A stretch of DNA of 58,749 nt, taken from assembly GCA_025965315.1 (NCBI GenBank), contig JAOPXD010000082.1, positions 1 through 58,749 of the forward strand, read 5' to 3'. The position numbers and the translations under genes are program-made. This document shows positions 30,367-39,247 of the stretch, piece by piece. The notes under the pieces were generated by a model. It had not been told where the DNA came from, ran no database searches, and saw only the letters and a program-made list of their open reading frames with translations. The DNA is from Marmoricola sp. GTDB lineage: Bacteria; Actinomycetota; Actinomycetes; Propionibacteriales; Nocardioidaceae. Within the stretch, counting starts at the first letter, position 1. Every line of letters begins with the position of its first letter.

Positions 30367-31041
30367 ATGGGTGCTGCCAAGAAGCTCGGAGCCGCTCTCG
30401 CCCCGCACGCCGTTACGGCAGCGCCGGGGCTGTCCGCCGCGTTCGTCCACCAGGCCCTCGACAAGGCGATCACCGGGGTCGGGCCGCTGCCGAGCGCAGC
30501 GGCCGCCGCCGACAAGCAGGCCGCCCAGCACCCGGGCGACGTCCCCGGCGGCATCCACGACGTCATCGAGAACCACGTCCGGTACGCCGGGGCCCAGGGG
30601 TTCGTGACCAACCTCGGCGGCCTGGTCACGATGGCGGTCAGCGTGCCGGCGAACATCAGCGGTCTGGCCCTGCTGCAGTGCCGGATGGTGGCTGGGATCG
30701 TGCACCTGCGCGGCCACGACCTCGACGACCCGCGCACCCGGGACGCGATCCTTGCCTGCCTGCTCGGCGAGGAGCGGATCCTCAAGCTGATCAGCGCCCG
30801 CACGCTCCCCGGGACCCCGCTGGAGATCGCCGAGGCGCTGACCCACGACCCGGCGCTGGACCGGGTGCTGGCCACCGAGGTGGCCTCCGAGCTGATCACC
30901 CGGGCAGCGGGCAAACGCCTCGCCACCACGGTCGGGCGCCGGATCCCGGTGGTCGGCGGCGTCGTCGGCGCCGGCACGGATGCCTACGTGACCTGGAAGA
31001 TCGGCCGGTACGTCGACCGCGAGTTCCTGTCCCGGCAGTGA
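30367..31041 (+). CDS. EcsC family protein
   Basis: 224 residues. The family pattern is seen in HVRYAGAQGFVTNLGGLVTMAVSVPANISGLALLQCRMVAGIVHLRGHDLDDPRTRDAILACLLG and in the C-terminal GRRIPVVGGVVGAGTDAYVTWKIGRYVDREF. The middle is moderately hydrophobic with a Gly-rich turn near the end, suggesting peripheral or shallow membrane association. EcsC of Bacillus subtilis is encoded with the EcsAB ABC transporter, but its biochemical role is unknown, and no transporter is adjacent here. Its 3' end runs directly into the 32-bp repeat region. Confidence 0.9.
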   Translation: MGAAKKLGAALAPHAVTAAPGLSAAFVHQALDKAITGVGPLPSAAAAADKQAAQHPGDVPGGIHDVIENHVRYAGAQGFVTNLGGLVTMAVSVPANISGLALLQCRMVAGIVHLRGHDLDDPRTRDAILACLLGEERILKLISARTLPGTPLEIAEALTHDPALDRVLATEVASELITRAAGKRLATTVGRRIPVVGGVVGAGTDAYVTWKIGRYVDREFLSRQ

Positions 31042-31048
31042 CCCGACG

Positions 31049-31144
31049 TTGGGCGTGATGTCACGCCCGGTGAGCGCCGAGCGGGCGTGTTTTCACGCCC
31101 GGTCGGCGACAGTGGCGGGTCAGAACCTGCCCGGTCGGCGATCG
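31049..31144. repeat. Three 32-bp-period intergenic repeat units with hairpins
   Basis: Units at 31049-31080, 31081-31112 and 31113-31144 align with the shared core (A/T)CACGCCCGGTCGGCGA; the GCCC of each lies at 31065, 31097 and 31129, exactly 32 bp apart. Units 1 and 2 contain perfect hairpins GGGCGTG-N4-CACGCCC (31051-31068 and 31083-31100). Unit 3 has AGAACCTGCCCGGTCGGCGA, shared in inverted form with the second locus at 48,403-48,466. They lie between convergent genes and may act as bidirectional terminators. Confidence 0.8.
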
Positions 31145-31148
31145 GGCG

Positions 31149-32327
31149 TCAGCGGCGCAGGCGGCGGTAGACGTCGAGGCCGGTCGCGGCGACCCTGCTC
31201 TCTCCGGCCTTCGCGACCAGGCGCTGCTTCATCCGGTAGACCCGGGTCGCGTAGAACGCCTCGAGCTCTTGGTGGACCTCGGTGATCTCCTGGTCGCGGT
31301 CGGCGACCTCGTCCCGCAGCCGGGCGGCCTCGACGGTCATCGCGGCCAGCGCCCGGACCAGGATGGTCGCGCGGTCTTCGGCGGAGACCGTACCGGGGTC
31401 GACGTACGGGGGGCCGGGTGCACCGATCAGGTCGTCGAGGTTGCCGACGACGTCGTACCCGCGCAGCGCCAGCTCCGCGACCCAGCGGCGGCTGAGCTGG
31501 TCGGTCCACTTCCACACGTCGTCGGGCAGCGACAGCGCCGCAGTCGTGCGCTCGCGAGACAGGTTCTGGTGCACCAGGCTCTCCCGGACCAGCGCCCGGT
31601 AGTGGTGGTTCGGGACGCTGGTGGCGATCTGCTCGTTCAGCGAGCGCACCACCGCAGCCTCCCCGACACCGAGCGAGGCGTTGGCCCGGTCGCCGGGCGC
31701 GAAGTCGTCGGGAGCGAGCTCGAAGACCTTGGCGAACCGGCGCCAGAGCAGGTCCGGTTCCGAACCGGCCGGCGGCACCGTGACCAGGTGCACGCGCTCA
31801 CGGGGCAGCGAGGACCCCCACCGGTCGAGCACCTCGGGGGTCTCCTGGACGCCCCAGAACCACTGCGCCAGGATCGTCGGCCGGGCCGGGTCCTGGATGC
31901 TCTCGAGGAAGTCCGCGTAGGAGCGGGTACGCCGGTGCTTGACGTTCTCCTGCCACTCGGCAGGGATCTGCCGTGCGAGGTCGCGGGCCGAGACCACGAC
32001 GTGCACCTCGCCGCCGAGCGAGTCCAGCGCCCGGGCCACCTCGGCCGGCCTCGCGCGAGCCAGGATCTCGTGGCTGATGATCGCCGTCCCGGGCCATTCC
32101 CGGACCTGGGCGGCGAGCCGGTCCCAGGCCCCGACGGCCTCGGCCTCGAGCCCGCCCCACTTCAGCTGCATCAGGTCGAGCGCTGCCAGGAAGTGCTGGT
32201 CGAAGCGATCCGCGGGATACAAGATCCCGCCGGCACGTAGCCGGGCGCTCTCGGTGAAGAACATGTCCTGCAGGAACGTGGTGCCGGTTTTCGGCGAGCC
32301 CACGTGCAGGATCACCTTCTTGGCCAT
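31149..32327 (-). CDS. Sulfotransferase-like protein with C-terminal coiled coil
   Basis: 392 residues. The N terminus VILHVGSPKTGTTFLQDMFF is the 5'-phosphosulfate-binding loop of sulfotransferases (usual S-x-K-S/T-G-T-T). Further family features are ISHEILARARP and VVSARDLARQIPAEWQENVKHRRTRSYADFL, where Arg contacts the 3'-phosphate. The C terminus has a heptad-rich helix (EAARLRDEVADRDQEITEVHQELEAFYATRVYRMKQRLV) not found in the paralogue. It probably sulfates a carbohydrate or lipid at the cell envelope, acceptor unknown. ATG 32327 is used; the preceding TTG is less likely. About 40-50% similar by eye to the next gene. Confidence 0.85.
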   Translation of the reverse strand: MAKKVILHVGSPKTGTTFLQDMFFTESARLRAGGILYPADRFDQHFLAALDLMQLKWGGLEAEAVGAWDRLAAQVREWPGTAIISHEILARARPAEVARALDSLGGEVHVVVSARDLARQIPAEWQENVKHRRTRSYADFLESIQDPARPTILAQWFWGVQETPEVLDRWGSSLPRERVHLVTVPPAGSEPDLLWRRFAKVFELAPDDFAPGDRANASLGVGEAAVVRSLNEQIATSVPNHHYRALVRESLVHQNLSRERTTAALSLPDDVWKWTDQLSRRWVAELALRGYDVVGNLDDLIGAPGPPYVDPGTVSAEDRATILVRALAAMTVEAARLRDEVADRDQEITEVHQELEAFYATRVYRMKQRLVAKAGESRVAATGLDVYRRLRR

Positions 32328-32387
32328 CAAACCTCGCTGCAGTACGACGATCCCCGGACGGGTTCGGCGAGCCTACCAACCGGCTGA

Positions 32388-33461
32388 TCAGCCACGGAGG
32401 AGACGACGGGCCAACCGGCGTACCACCGGCTTCTCCTCGGACTCCTGGACGGAGATCACCGCAGCGAGGGCGGCCAGCGCCGCGTCCGCGACGGCAGCGT
32501 CCGGCGGCGAGTCCGGGTGCACCCAGACGTGATCGGCCCCGGGCCGGACCGGACGCAGCTCGTCCAGGTCGCCGACGATGTCCACGCCGGAGCCCTCGAG
32601 CCACTCACGCCATTCCTGGGTGACCTCCTCGACGAAGTCCCACCTCGCCTCGGGCAGGACGACCGGGATGGTGTCCTCGCGAGGGCCCAGCGTCTCCCGG
32701 GCGATCAGCTCCCGGACCAGCTCCACGTAGCGCTCGCGGGGAACGCCGCGGCCGGCGATCAGCTTGTTCAGCCGCCGGATCGTCGCTGCTTCCGCGACCC
32801 CCAGCGAGGCGTTGAAGCTGGTGCTCTCCACGCCGGCGATCGCCGGGTCGATCCCGACCAGCTGCGAGAACCGTTCCCAGAGCGCTCCCGGCGGCGCGTC
32901 CGCCGGTGGCACGGTCACGACGTGCACCTGCGACGGCGGCAGCCCGTTGCCCCACCGGGTGAGGATGTCCGGGATCGCCTGCACCCGCCAGAACCAGAGA
33001 CTGGGGGACGTACGCCGGGCGTCGGCGACCTCGGTCATGAACGGCTTGAACGCGCGACGTCCGCGGTGCTTGACGGTCTCCTGCCACTCGGCCGGGATCT
33101 GGCGGCCCAGATCGCGCGCGGTCAGGATCACGTGCACCTCGTCCTCCTCGAACGCAGCCATCGCGGTGGCCACCTGGGTCGTACTGGCAGCGGCGAAGAT
33201 CTCGTGGCTGATCAGCACGTCCCCGCTCGTACGACGAGCTTCCGCCACCAGCGCCGGCCACTGCCCGCGAGCGACCTCGCGCTGACCGGCCCAGCGCTCC
33301 TCGATCAGGTCGAGGGCTGCCTCGAAGTGGTCGCCGGTGCGGGTGAGCGGGTAGGTCAGGCCGGCCTTCGCGATCGCGTCGCGGTTCAGCGCGAACCTGT
33401 CCTGCAGGTAGGTGGTCCCGCTCTTCGGGGTCCCGATGTGCAGGAAGACGCGGCGTGCCAT
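32388..33461 (-). CDS. Sulfotransferase-like protein (paralogue)
   Basis: 357 residues. The loop RVFLHIGTPKSGTTYLQDRF matches the phosphosulfate site, with VLISHEIFAAASTTQV and VILTARDLGRQIPAEWQETVKHRGRRAFKPFM aligning directly with the neighbour. Other shared blocks are WFWRVQAIPDILTRWG, VHVVTVPPA and ASLGVAEAATIRRLN. The tandem, same-strand arrangement 60 bases upstream of the other copy shows a local duplication followed by divergence. No signal peptide is present, so it is a cytoplasmic transferase. No glycosyltransferase genes or sulfate-activation genes lie nearby. Confidence 0.86.
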   Translation of the reverse strand: MARRVFLHIGTPKSGTTYLQDRFALNRDAIAKAGLTYPLTRTGDHFEAALDLIEERWAGQREVARGQWPALVAEARRTSGDVLISHEIFAAASTTQVATAMAAFEEDEVHVILTARDLGRQIPAEWQETVKHRGRRAFKPFMTEVADARRTSPSLWFWRVQAIPDILTRWGNGLPPSQVHVVTVPPADAPPGALWERFSQLVGIDPAIAGVESTSFNASLGVAEAATIRRLNKLIAGRGVPRERYVELVRELIARETLGPREDTIPVVLPEARWDFVEEVTQEWREWLEGSGVDIVGDLDELRPVRPGADHVWVHPDSPPDAAVADAALAALAAVISVQESEEKPVVRRLARRLLRG

Positions 33462-33495
33462 TCCGGCATTGTGCCGCACCTCGGGGGAGGGACCC

Positions 33496-34380
33496 TCAGC
33501 CGAGCGCGGTCACGACCCGGGAGGGGCTGGGACGACCCAGGATGCCGGCCATCCAGGTGCTGGTGGCGACCAGCGCTCCGAGGTCGACACCGGTGTCCAC
33601 GCCGAGTCCGTTGAACATCCAGACCAGGTCCTCGGTGGCGAGGTTGCCGGTCGCGCTCTCGGCGTACGGGCAGCCGCCGAGGCCGCCGGCGCTGGCGTCG
33701 AACGTCCGGATGCCGTGCTGCCACGCGGCGTACGCGTTGGCCAGCGCCTGGCCGTAGGTGTCGTGGAAGTGCACGGCCAGGACGTCGTCGGGCAGCCCGG
33801 CCGTGTTGAACGCGTCGAGCAGCGTCCCGACGGCTCCGGCGGTGCCGACGCCGATCGTGTCGCCGAGCGAGAGCTGGCTGGCGCCGAGGTCGAAGAGACG
33901 CTTGCCGACCGCGACCACCTGGTCGACCGGGACGTCGCCCTCCCAGGGATCGCCGAAGCACATCGAGACGTAGGCACGCACGTCCATGCCGGCGGCACGG
34001 GCCCGGGTCACGGTCGGGGAGAACATCGCGAACTGCTCGTCCAGACTGCGGTTGAGGTTCTTCTGGGCGAACGTCTCGGTGGCGCTGCCGAAGATCGCGA
34101 TGTGTTCCAGACCGAGCTCGAGGGCGCGGTCCAGGCCACGCTCGTTCGGGACCAGCACCGGCAGGTGCCGGCCGTCCTCACCGAGGATCTCCATCAGCTC
34201 GGCGGCGTCGGCGAGCTGCGGGACCCACCTCGGGTGCACGAAGGACGTGGCTTCGACGATCGGCAGGCCGGCCCCGAGCAGCCGGCCGATGAACTCGGCC
34301 TTCACCTCGACCCCGACGATCGTGTCCTCGTTCTGGAGGCCGTCGCGGGCACCGACCTCGTAGATGGTCACGTCATTCAT
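33496..34380 (-). CDS. Hydroxymethylglutaryl-CoA lyase
   Basis: 294 residues, a DRE-TIM metallolyase. Visible active-site elements are VGARDGLQNE (Arg-Asp for metal and substrate), HFHDTYGQALANAYAAWQHG (metal-ligand His-x-His) and the catalytic Cys loop FDASAGGLGGCPYAESATGN. It splits HMG-CoA to acetoacetate and acetyl-CoA, the last step of leucine breakdown. Its start overlaps the stop of the carboxylase alpha gene as ATGA, so the three minus-strand genes form an operon under the divergent TetR control region. Confidence 0.95.
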   Translation of the reverse strand: MNDVTIYEVGARDGLQNEDTIVGVEVKAEFIGRLLGAGLPIVEATSFVHPRWVPQLADAAELMEILGEDGRHLPVLVPNERGLDRALELGLEHIAIFGSATETFAQKNLNRSLDEQFAMFSPTVTRARAAGMDVRAYVSMCFGDPWEGDVPVDQVVAVGKRLFDLGASQLSLGDTIGVGTAGAVGTLLDAFNTAGLPDDVLAVHFHDTYGQALANAYAAWQHGIRTFDASAGGLGGCPYAESATGNLATEDLVWMFNGLGVDTGVDLGALVATSTWMAGILGRPSPSRVVTALG

Positions 34381-36308
34381 GCGGACACCTCACTCTTCTC
34401 AACCAAGAACAGCACCTGCTTCAACGCGACCTGGTCGCCGACTGCGGCTCCGACCAGGGCGACCGTGCCGTCGAAGGGTGCCTTCAGCGCGAGCTCCATC
34501 TTCATCGCCTCCAGGACGCCGAGCCGCTGACCGGCGACGACCAGGTCGCCCTCGGCGACGTCGACGGCGAGCACGGTGCCCGGCATCGCGGCCAGCAGCG
34601 CGCCGTCGCCTGCGGCCGGGCCGCGTTCGGCGAACGGGTCGGGGCGCTCGAACACGAAGCGCTGGCCGTGGTGGACCGCCTCGAGGATGGTCGGCTGGAC
34701 GTTCACGACGACCTGCTCGCGAACGCCGTCGACGGTCAGCACCAGCACGTGGTTCTCGGCCGACACCTGGACGACGTCGTGGTCGTCGACGCGGCCGTGG
34801 ACGCGGTCGACGCGGACCATCCGGTCGAGCTGGACCTGCACCGGCGCGTGCTCGCCGGCACCGCGCCACCCGTCCGCGTGGAAGGGGTGCGTCGCGTCGC
34901 CTTCGGCGAGCATCGCCGAGACCCAGGCGACCGCGACCCGTGCCACGTCCGCTGCCGGTGCTTCGACGCTGTTCCGGTCGAGCCAGGCCGTGTCGATGGT
35001 GGCGTCCCGGAACTCGTCGCCAGCCACCAGGGCTCGCAGGAATCCGACGTTCGTGGTCAAGCCCAGGATCGCGGTGGCGTCGAGCGCAGCCACCATCGCG
35101 CGGCGTGCTGATTCGCGAACGGGACCGTGCACGATCACCTTGCCGAGCATCGGGTCGTAGGCCGTGCTGACGACCTGCCCGGACTCGAGGGCGTGATCGA
35201 CGCGGGCGTTCTCGGGCCAGCGCACCAGGCTCGTGGTGCCGGCCTGGGGAAGGAACCCGCCGAACGAGTCCTCGGCGTACACCCGGGCCTCGATCGCGTG
35301 CCCCCGAGGACGGATCGACGCCTGGTCCCACTCCATCCGGCGTCCGAGCGCGATCAGCAGCTGGTCGAGGACCAGGTCGTAGTCGTCGAAGACCGCCTCG
35401 GTGACCGGGTGCTCGACCTGGAGACGGGTGTTCATCTCGAGGAAGTACGCCTCGCCGGTGGCGTCGTCCAGCAGGAACTCGACGGTGCCGGCGCTGGTGT
35501 ACCCGACCTGGCGCGCCAGCGCGACGGCCGAGGTGGTGACCAGCTCGCGTACGGCGTCGCTGATCGTCGGCGCCGGCGCCTCCTCGAGCACCTTCTGGTG
35601 ACGGCGCTGGGTCGAGCAGTCGCGCTCCCCGAAGTGCACGACGTTGCCGTGCGCGTCCGCCAGGATCTGCACCTCGATGTGCCGGCCGCGCTCGACGTAC
35701 TTCTCGACCAGCATCGTGTCGTCGCCGAACGCGGACAACGCCTCGCGCTCGGCGGCCGCGACCGCCTCGTCGTACTCGTCGGCGGAGCGCACTACCCGCA
35801 TGCCCTTGCCGCCGCCCCCGGAGGCCGCTTTCACCAGCACCGGGTACGCGAGAGGTCTCGACCCGGGCGCTTGCGCGCCCTGCTCGACCAGCGGGAAGGA
35901 CGGGACCACCGGGACCCCTGCGGCGACAGCGATCTCGCGGGCGGCGTCCTTGCGTCCCATCGCATCCATCACGTCGGCCGACGGGCCGACGAAGACGACG
36001 CCCGCTGCCACGACCGCGCGGACGAACGCCGACCGCTCGGAGAGGAAGCCGTAGCCGGGATGGATCGCCCGCGCACCGGTGGCCACGGCAGCAGCCACGA
36101 CGGCCTCGATGTCGAGGTAGCTCTCCACCCTGATCGCGTCGTCCGCGGCACGCACGTGCGGAGCGTCCGCATCCAGGTCGGTGAAGATCGCGATCGTGCG
36201 GATGCCGTGCTCGCGGCAGGTCCGGAAGACCCGCAGCGCGATCTCGCCACGGTTCGCGACCAGGACTGATTCCAGCTCGCCGGAGAGATCGATCGTCATG
36301 TCCCTCAC
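34377..36308 (-). CDS. Methylcrotonyl-CoA carboxylase-type biotin carboxylase/carrier (alpha) subunit
   Basis: 643 residues. The biotin carboxylase domain spans about residues 12-455: [22 protein letters not shown] loop [45 protein letters not shown] middle BT-type domain follows, then a C-terminal carrier domain with the biotinyl Lys in [11 protein letters not shown]. It carboxylates its biotin with bicarbonate and ATP. The context of HMG-CoA lyase and TetR, with the beta subunit upstream, makes 3-methylcrotonyl-CoA (leucine degradation) the likely substrate. Start is GTG 36308, overlapping the beta subunit stop as GTGA, or ATG 36299 with GAGGGAC in front. Confidence 0.93.
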   Translation of the reverse strand: MRDMTIDLSGELESVLVANRGEIALRVFRTCREHGIRTIAIFTDLDADAPHVRAADDAIRVESYLDIEAVVAAAVATGARAIHPGYGFLSERSAFVRAVVAAGVVFVGPSADVMDAMGRKDAAREIAVAAGVPVVPSFPLVEQGAQAPGSRPLAYPVLVKAASGGGGKGMRVVRSADEYDEAVAAAEREALSAFGDDTMLVEKYVERGRHIEVQILADAHGNVVHFGERDCSTQRRHQKVLEEAPAPTISDAVRELVTTSAVALARQVGYTSAGTVEFLLDDATGEAYFLEMNTRLQVEHPVTEAVFDDYDLVLDQLLIALGRRMEWDQASIRPRGHAIEARVYAEDSFGGFLPQAGTTSLVRWPENARVDHALESGQVVSTAYDPMLGKVIVHGPVRESARRAMVAALDATAILGLTTNVGFLRALVAGDEFRDATIDTAWLDRNSVEAPAADVARVAVAWVSAMLAEGDATHPFHADGWRGAGEHAPVQVQLDRMVRVDRVHGRVDDHDVVQVSAENHVLVLTVDGVREQVVVNVQPTILEAVHHGQRFVFERPDPFAERGPAAGDGALLAAMPGTVLAVDVAEGDLVVAGQRLGVLEAMKMELALKAPFDGTVALVGAAVGDQVALKQVLFLVEKSEVSA

Positions 36309-37879
36309 ATCCGGAAGATGCCGTAGCGGGGCTCGGGGACGGGCGCCTGCGCAGCGATCGCGAGGCCCATCCCGAGCACCCGGCGGGTGTCCGCGGGGTC
36401 GATGATGCCGTCGTCCCAGAGCCGGGCGGTCGAGTAGTACGCCGAGCCCTGCTCCTCGTACCGGGCGCGGATCGGGGCCCGGAAGGACTCCTCGTCCTCA
36501 GCGCTCCACTCACCGCCCTTGGCCTCGATGCCGTCGCGCCGCACGGTCGCCAGCACGGCGGACGCCTGCTCGCCGCCCATCACCGAGATCCGCGCGTTCG
36601 GCCACATCCACAGGAACCGCGGGTCGTAGGCGCGACCGCACATGCCGTAGTTGCCGGCGCCGAAGGAACCGCCGATCACCACGGTGAACTTCGGGACGAC
36701 CGAGCAGGCGACGGCGGTGACGAGCTTGGCGCCGTCGCGGGCGATGCCGTTGTTCTCGTACTCACGGCCGACCATGAAGCCGGAGATGTTCTGCAGGAAG
36801 ACGATCGGCGTCTTCCGCTGGTTGCAGAGCTCGATGAAGTGCGCGCCCTTGAGCGCCGACTCGGAGAACAGGATCCCGTTGTTCGCGACGATCCCGACCC
36901 GCTGCCCCCAGATGGTGGCGAAGCCGGTCACCAGGGTCTCGCCGTAGAGCCGCTTGAACTCGTGGAACCGGCTGCCGTCGACGATCCGCTTGATCACCTC
37001 GCGCACGTCGTACGGCGTCCGGGTGTCGGTCGGCACCACGTCGTACAGGCTCTCGGCGCTGAACAGCGGCTCCTCGACCTCCTCGGTCATCGAGCTTGTC
37101 GAGCTGCTCGGGACCGGCAGCGTCCCGACGATCGACCGGACGATCGCCAGCGCGTGCGCGTCGTCGTCGGCGAGGTGGTCGACCACCCCGGACCTGCGAG
37201 CGTGCACGTCGCCGCCGCCGAGGTCCTCGGCGGTGACGATCTCGCCGGTGGCGGCCTTCACCAGCGGTGGACCGCCGAGGAAGATCGTGCCCTGGTCCTT
37301 GACGATCACGGACTCGTCCGACATCGCCGGTACGTAGGCGCCGCCAGCGGTGCAGGAGCCCATCACCGCCGCCAGCTGCGGGATCCCCTCGGCGGACATG
37401 TTCGCCTGGTTGAAGAAGATCCGGCCGAAGTGCTCCTTGTCGGGGAACACGTCGTCCTGCATCGGCAGGAAGGCACCGCCGGAGTCGACCAGGTAGATGC
37501 ACGGCAGCTTGTTCTGGCGCGCGACCTCCTGGGCCCGCAGGTGCTTCTTGACGGTGATCGGGTAGTAGGTGCCGCCCTTCACGGTCGCGTCGTTGGCAAC
37601 GATCATGCAGAGCCGTCCGTCGATCCGTCCGACGCCGGTGACGATGCTGGCGCTCGGCACGGCGTTGGTCTCGCCATCGGCGCCGTACATCCCCCAAGCC
37701 GCCAGGGCACTGAGCTCGAGGAACGGGCTCCCGGGGTCCAGCAGGACGTCGATGCGATCGCGAGCGAGCAGCTTGCCGCGGGCGGTGTGCTTGGCGCGCG
37801 CGCCCTCGCTGCCGCCCTGACGGACGACAGCCAGCCGCTCGCGCAGTTGCGCGACGAAGTCCTTCATCTCTGACGCCAC
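36305..37879 (-). CDS. Methylcrotonyl-CoA carboxylase-type carboxyltransferase (beta) subunit
   Basis: 524 residues with two crotonase-fold halves. The N half has the acyl-CoA region [24 protein letters not shown] and [16 protein letters not shown]. The C half has [53 protein letters not shown], a block typical of MCC beta subunits rather than propionyl-CoA carboxylases. It moves CO2 from biotin to 3-methylcrotonyl-CoA. A serine-rich linker ([17 protein letters not shown]) joins the halves. GTG 37879 is the outer start; ATG 37867 is possible. It is the first gene of the operon. Confidence 0.94.
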   Translation of the reverse strand: MASEMKDFVAQLRERLAVVRQGGSEGARAKHTARGKLLARDRIDVLLDPGSPFLELSALAAWGMYGADGETNAVPSASIVTGVGRIDGRLCMIVANDATVKGGTYYPITVKKHLRAQEVARQNKLPCIYLVDSGGAFLPMQDDVFPDKEHFGRIFFNQANMSAEGIPQLAAVMGSCTAGGAYVPAMSDESVIVKDQGTIFLGGPPLVKAATGEIVTAEDLGGGDVHARRSGVVDHLADDDAHALAIVRSIVGTLPVPSSSTSSMTEEVEEPLFSAESLYDVVPTDTRTPYDVREVIKRIVDGSRFHEFKRLYGETLVTGFATIWGQRVGIVANNGILFSESALKGAHFIELCNQRKTPIVFLQNISGFMVGREYENNGIARDGAKLVTAVACSVVPKFTVVIGGSFGAGNYGMCGRAYDPRFLWMWPNARISVMGGEQASAVLATVRRDGIEAKGGEWSAEDEESFRAPIRARYEEQGSAYYSTARLWDDGIIDPADTRRVLGMGLAIAAQAPVPEPRYGIFRM

Positions 37880-37897
37880 GAGCCACCCTCAGCCGAA

Positions 37898-37913
37898 GTT
37901 AACGATCGTTAAC
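37898..37913. promoter_or_regulatory. TetR-type operator, perfect 16-bp palindrome
   Basis: GTTAACGATCGTTAAC is exactly self-complementary and sits between the divergent carboxylase operon and the TetR gene. The form TTAACG-N2-CGTTAA is common for TetR-family sites of acyl-CoA regulators in actinobacteria. Confidence 0.8.
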
Positions 37914-37915
37914 CT

Positions 37916-37946
37916 ATCGTATTCTGCCCTCCGCGCAGCCTGTCAC
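37916..37946 (-). promoter_or_regulatory. Probable promoter of the carboxylase operon
   Basis: On the minus strand GTGACA (37941-37946) and TACGAT (37916-37921) are 19 bases apart. The palindromic operator lies directly downstream of the -10 box, where bound repressor would block initiation. The spacer is longer than ideal. Confidence 0.45.
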
Positions 37947-37981
37947 GGATCCGGCGGTCAAAGCGGGACGAAGAGCGCGAT

Positions 37982-37987
37982 TACACT
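37982..37987 (+). promoter_or_regulatory. -10 box of leaderless tetR promoter
   Basis: TACACT, seven bases (TCCCCCG), then GTG at 37995. Confidence 0.45.
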
Positions 37988-37994
37988 TCCCCCG

Positions 37995-38549
37995 GTGACG
38001 ACGACCCGGCGCGAGCAGATCCTCGAGACTGCGGCTGCGCTGTTCGCCGAGCACGGCTTCCACGGTGTCTCGATCGCCGACCTCGGTGCTGCCTGCGGAT
38101 TCTCCGGACCTGCTCTGTACAAGCACTTCCGCGGCAAGCAGGCGATCCTCTCGGAGATGCTGGTCTCGATCAGCGAGGAGCTGCTCCGCGAAGGACGGCA
38201 GCGGGTACGCGACGCGGACGACAGCGACGGCGCCCTGACCTCGTTGATCGCCTGGCACGTCGACTTCGCGCTCGCGCACAAGCCCCTGATCGTCGTCCAG
38301 GACCGCGACTGGGCCGCGCTCCCGCTGGAGGCCCGGGAGAAGGTGCGCGACACCCAGCGCAAGTACGTCGAGGTCTGGGTCAAGGTGCTCCGGTCGCTGC
38401 ATCCCGACCTGGCACCGGCGCAGGCCCGGGCGACCGTGCACGCCGCCTTCGGGCTGATCAACTCCACCCCGCACAGCGCCCTGGTCTCCGACGACGCGAT
38501 GCGGCAGATCCTGACCGGAATGGCACGGCGCGCTCTCACCGTCGGCTAG
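37995..38549 (+). CDS. TetR-family transcriptional regulator of the leucine/acyl-CoA operon
   Basis: 184 residues. The N-terminal TetR helix-turn-helix is complete: RREQILETAAALFAEHGFHGVSIADLGAACGFSGPALYKHFRGKQAIL. The C-terminal ligand domain (WHVDFALAHKPLIVVQDRDWAALPLEAREKVRDTQRKYVEVWVKVL) resembles regulators of acyl-CoA and branched-chain amino acid breakdown such as those next to MCC genes in mycobacteria. It would repress the divergent operon until an acyl-CoA intermediate binds. The palindrome lies 82 bases upstream of its start. Its stop overlaps the stop of the convergent SWIM gene by four bases. Confidence 0.93.
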   Translation: MTTTRREQILETAAALFAEHGFHGVSIADLGAACGFSGPALYKHFRGKQAILSEMLVSISEELLREGRQRVRDADDSDGALTSLIAWHVDFALAHKPLIVVQDRDWAALPLEAREKVRDTQRKYVEVWVKVLRSLHPDLAPAQARATVHAAFGLINSTPHSALVSDDAMRQILTGMARRALTVG

Positions 38550-39247
38550 AGCAACCGGCTGACCTCGTCGTCGTACGCCGCGACCGCGGTGTCCGCGAGG
38601 CCGTGCCCGGTGGGCGCGTCCTCGGCGAGCGCCAGGATCGTAGCCGCCCGGGCAGCGGCCTCGCCGGGCTCGACCTCCCGGGAACGGCCGGGGTCCTGCA
38701 CCTCGGCGCGGGTCCGGCCGCGCAGCAGGAACAGCACGTACGGGTCGTCGTCGAGGTGCCGGGCGAGCTGGTAGAGCAGCGCCAGCACGTGCAGGCACGG
38801 CTGCGCCCAGGACTCGCACTCGCAGGCCGAGTCCAGGTCCGCAGGGCCCGGCACGATCTCGACCCCGGCCTGGTCGGCGTTCTCGACCAGATCGGTCGGC
38901 AGCTCGCCCGCCTCCAGCGCTGCCAGGTGCCCGGCCTCACGGGCCACCTCGGCGTCGAACGCGGCCCACTGCGCGGCATCGAGGCGCCGGACCCGCACCT
39001 GGGCGATCACCGCGCCCGGGCTGCCCGGGTCCATCACCGCCGACGCCATCCCGGAGAGCACCATCACCGCGCCGAGCCGACCCGAGCGCGCCAGCGCTCG
39101 AGCAGCGGTCAGGTCGCTGGCCTCGAGAACGTTCTCCTCGAAGGTGCGCACCCAGGCCCGCCCCCACCAGGTCCGGCTGAGCACCGACGGTCCACGGACG
39201 CGGGCTCGGCGCGGGAACACCAACGGGTCGCCGGTCACCTCAGCCAT
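38546..39247 (-). CDS. SWIM zinc-finger protein paired with an SNF2 helicase
   Basis: 233 residues. The SWIM motif Cys-x-Cys-x(n)-Cys-x-His is seen in DSACECESWAQPCLHVLALLY (about residues 139-159), a zinc module that binds nucleic acid or protein. The N-terminal part (SRTWWGRAWVRTFEENV) is the conserved start of this actinobacterial family. It overlaps the end of the helicase gene by eight bases and is the downstream partner on the same strand. SWIM-protein plus SNF2-helicase pairs recur in actinobacteria, so the two proteins very probably act together on DNA. Confidence 0.92.
   Translation of the reverse strand: MAEVTGDPLVFPRRARVRGPSVLSRTWWGRAWVRTFEENVLEASDLTAARALARSGRLGAVMVLSGMASAVMDPGSPGAVIAQVRVRRLDAAQWAAFDAEVAREAGHLAALEAGELPTDLVENADQAGVEIVPGPADLDSACECESWAQPCLHVLALLYQLARHLDDDPYVLFLLRGRTRAEVQDPGRSREVEPGEAAARAATILALAEDAPTGHGLADTAVAAYDDEVSRLL

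Noticed and set aside
37079..37112. Possible repeat insertion in the carboxylase beta gene (TCGAGCTTGTCGAG)
   Set aside because: Similar strings occur in ordinary coding DNA here (serS, kdpD) because of codon preference for Leu-Asp-Lys or Ser-type runs, and the linker is naturally variable in the family.
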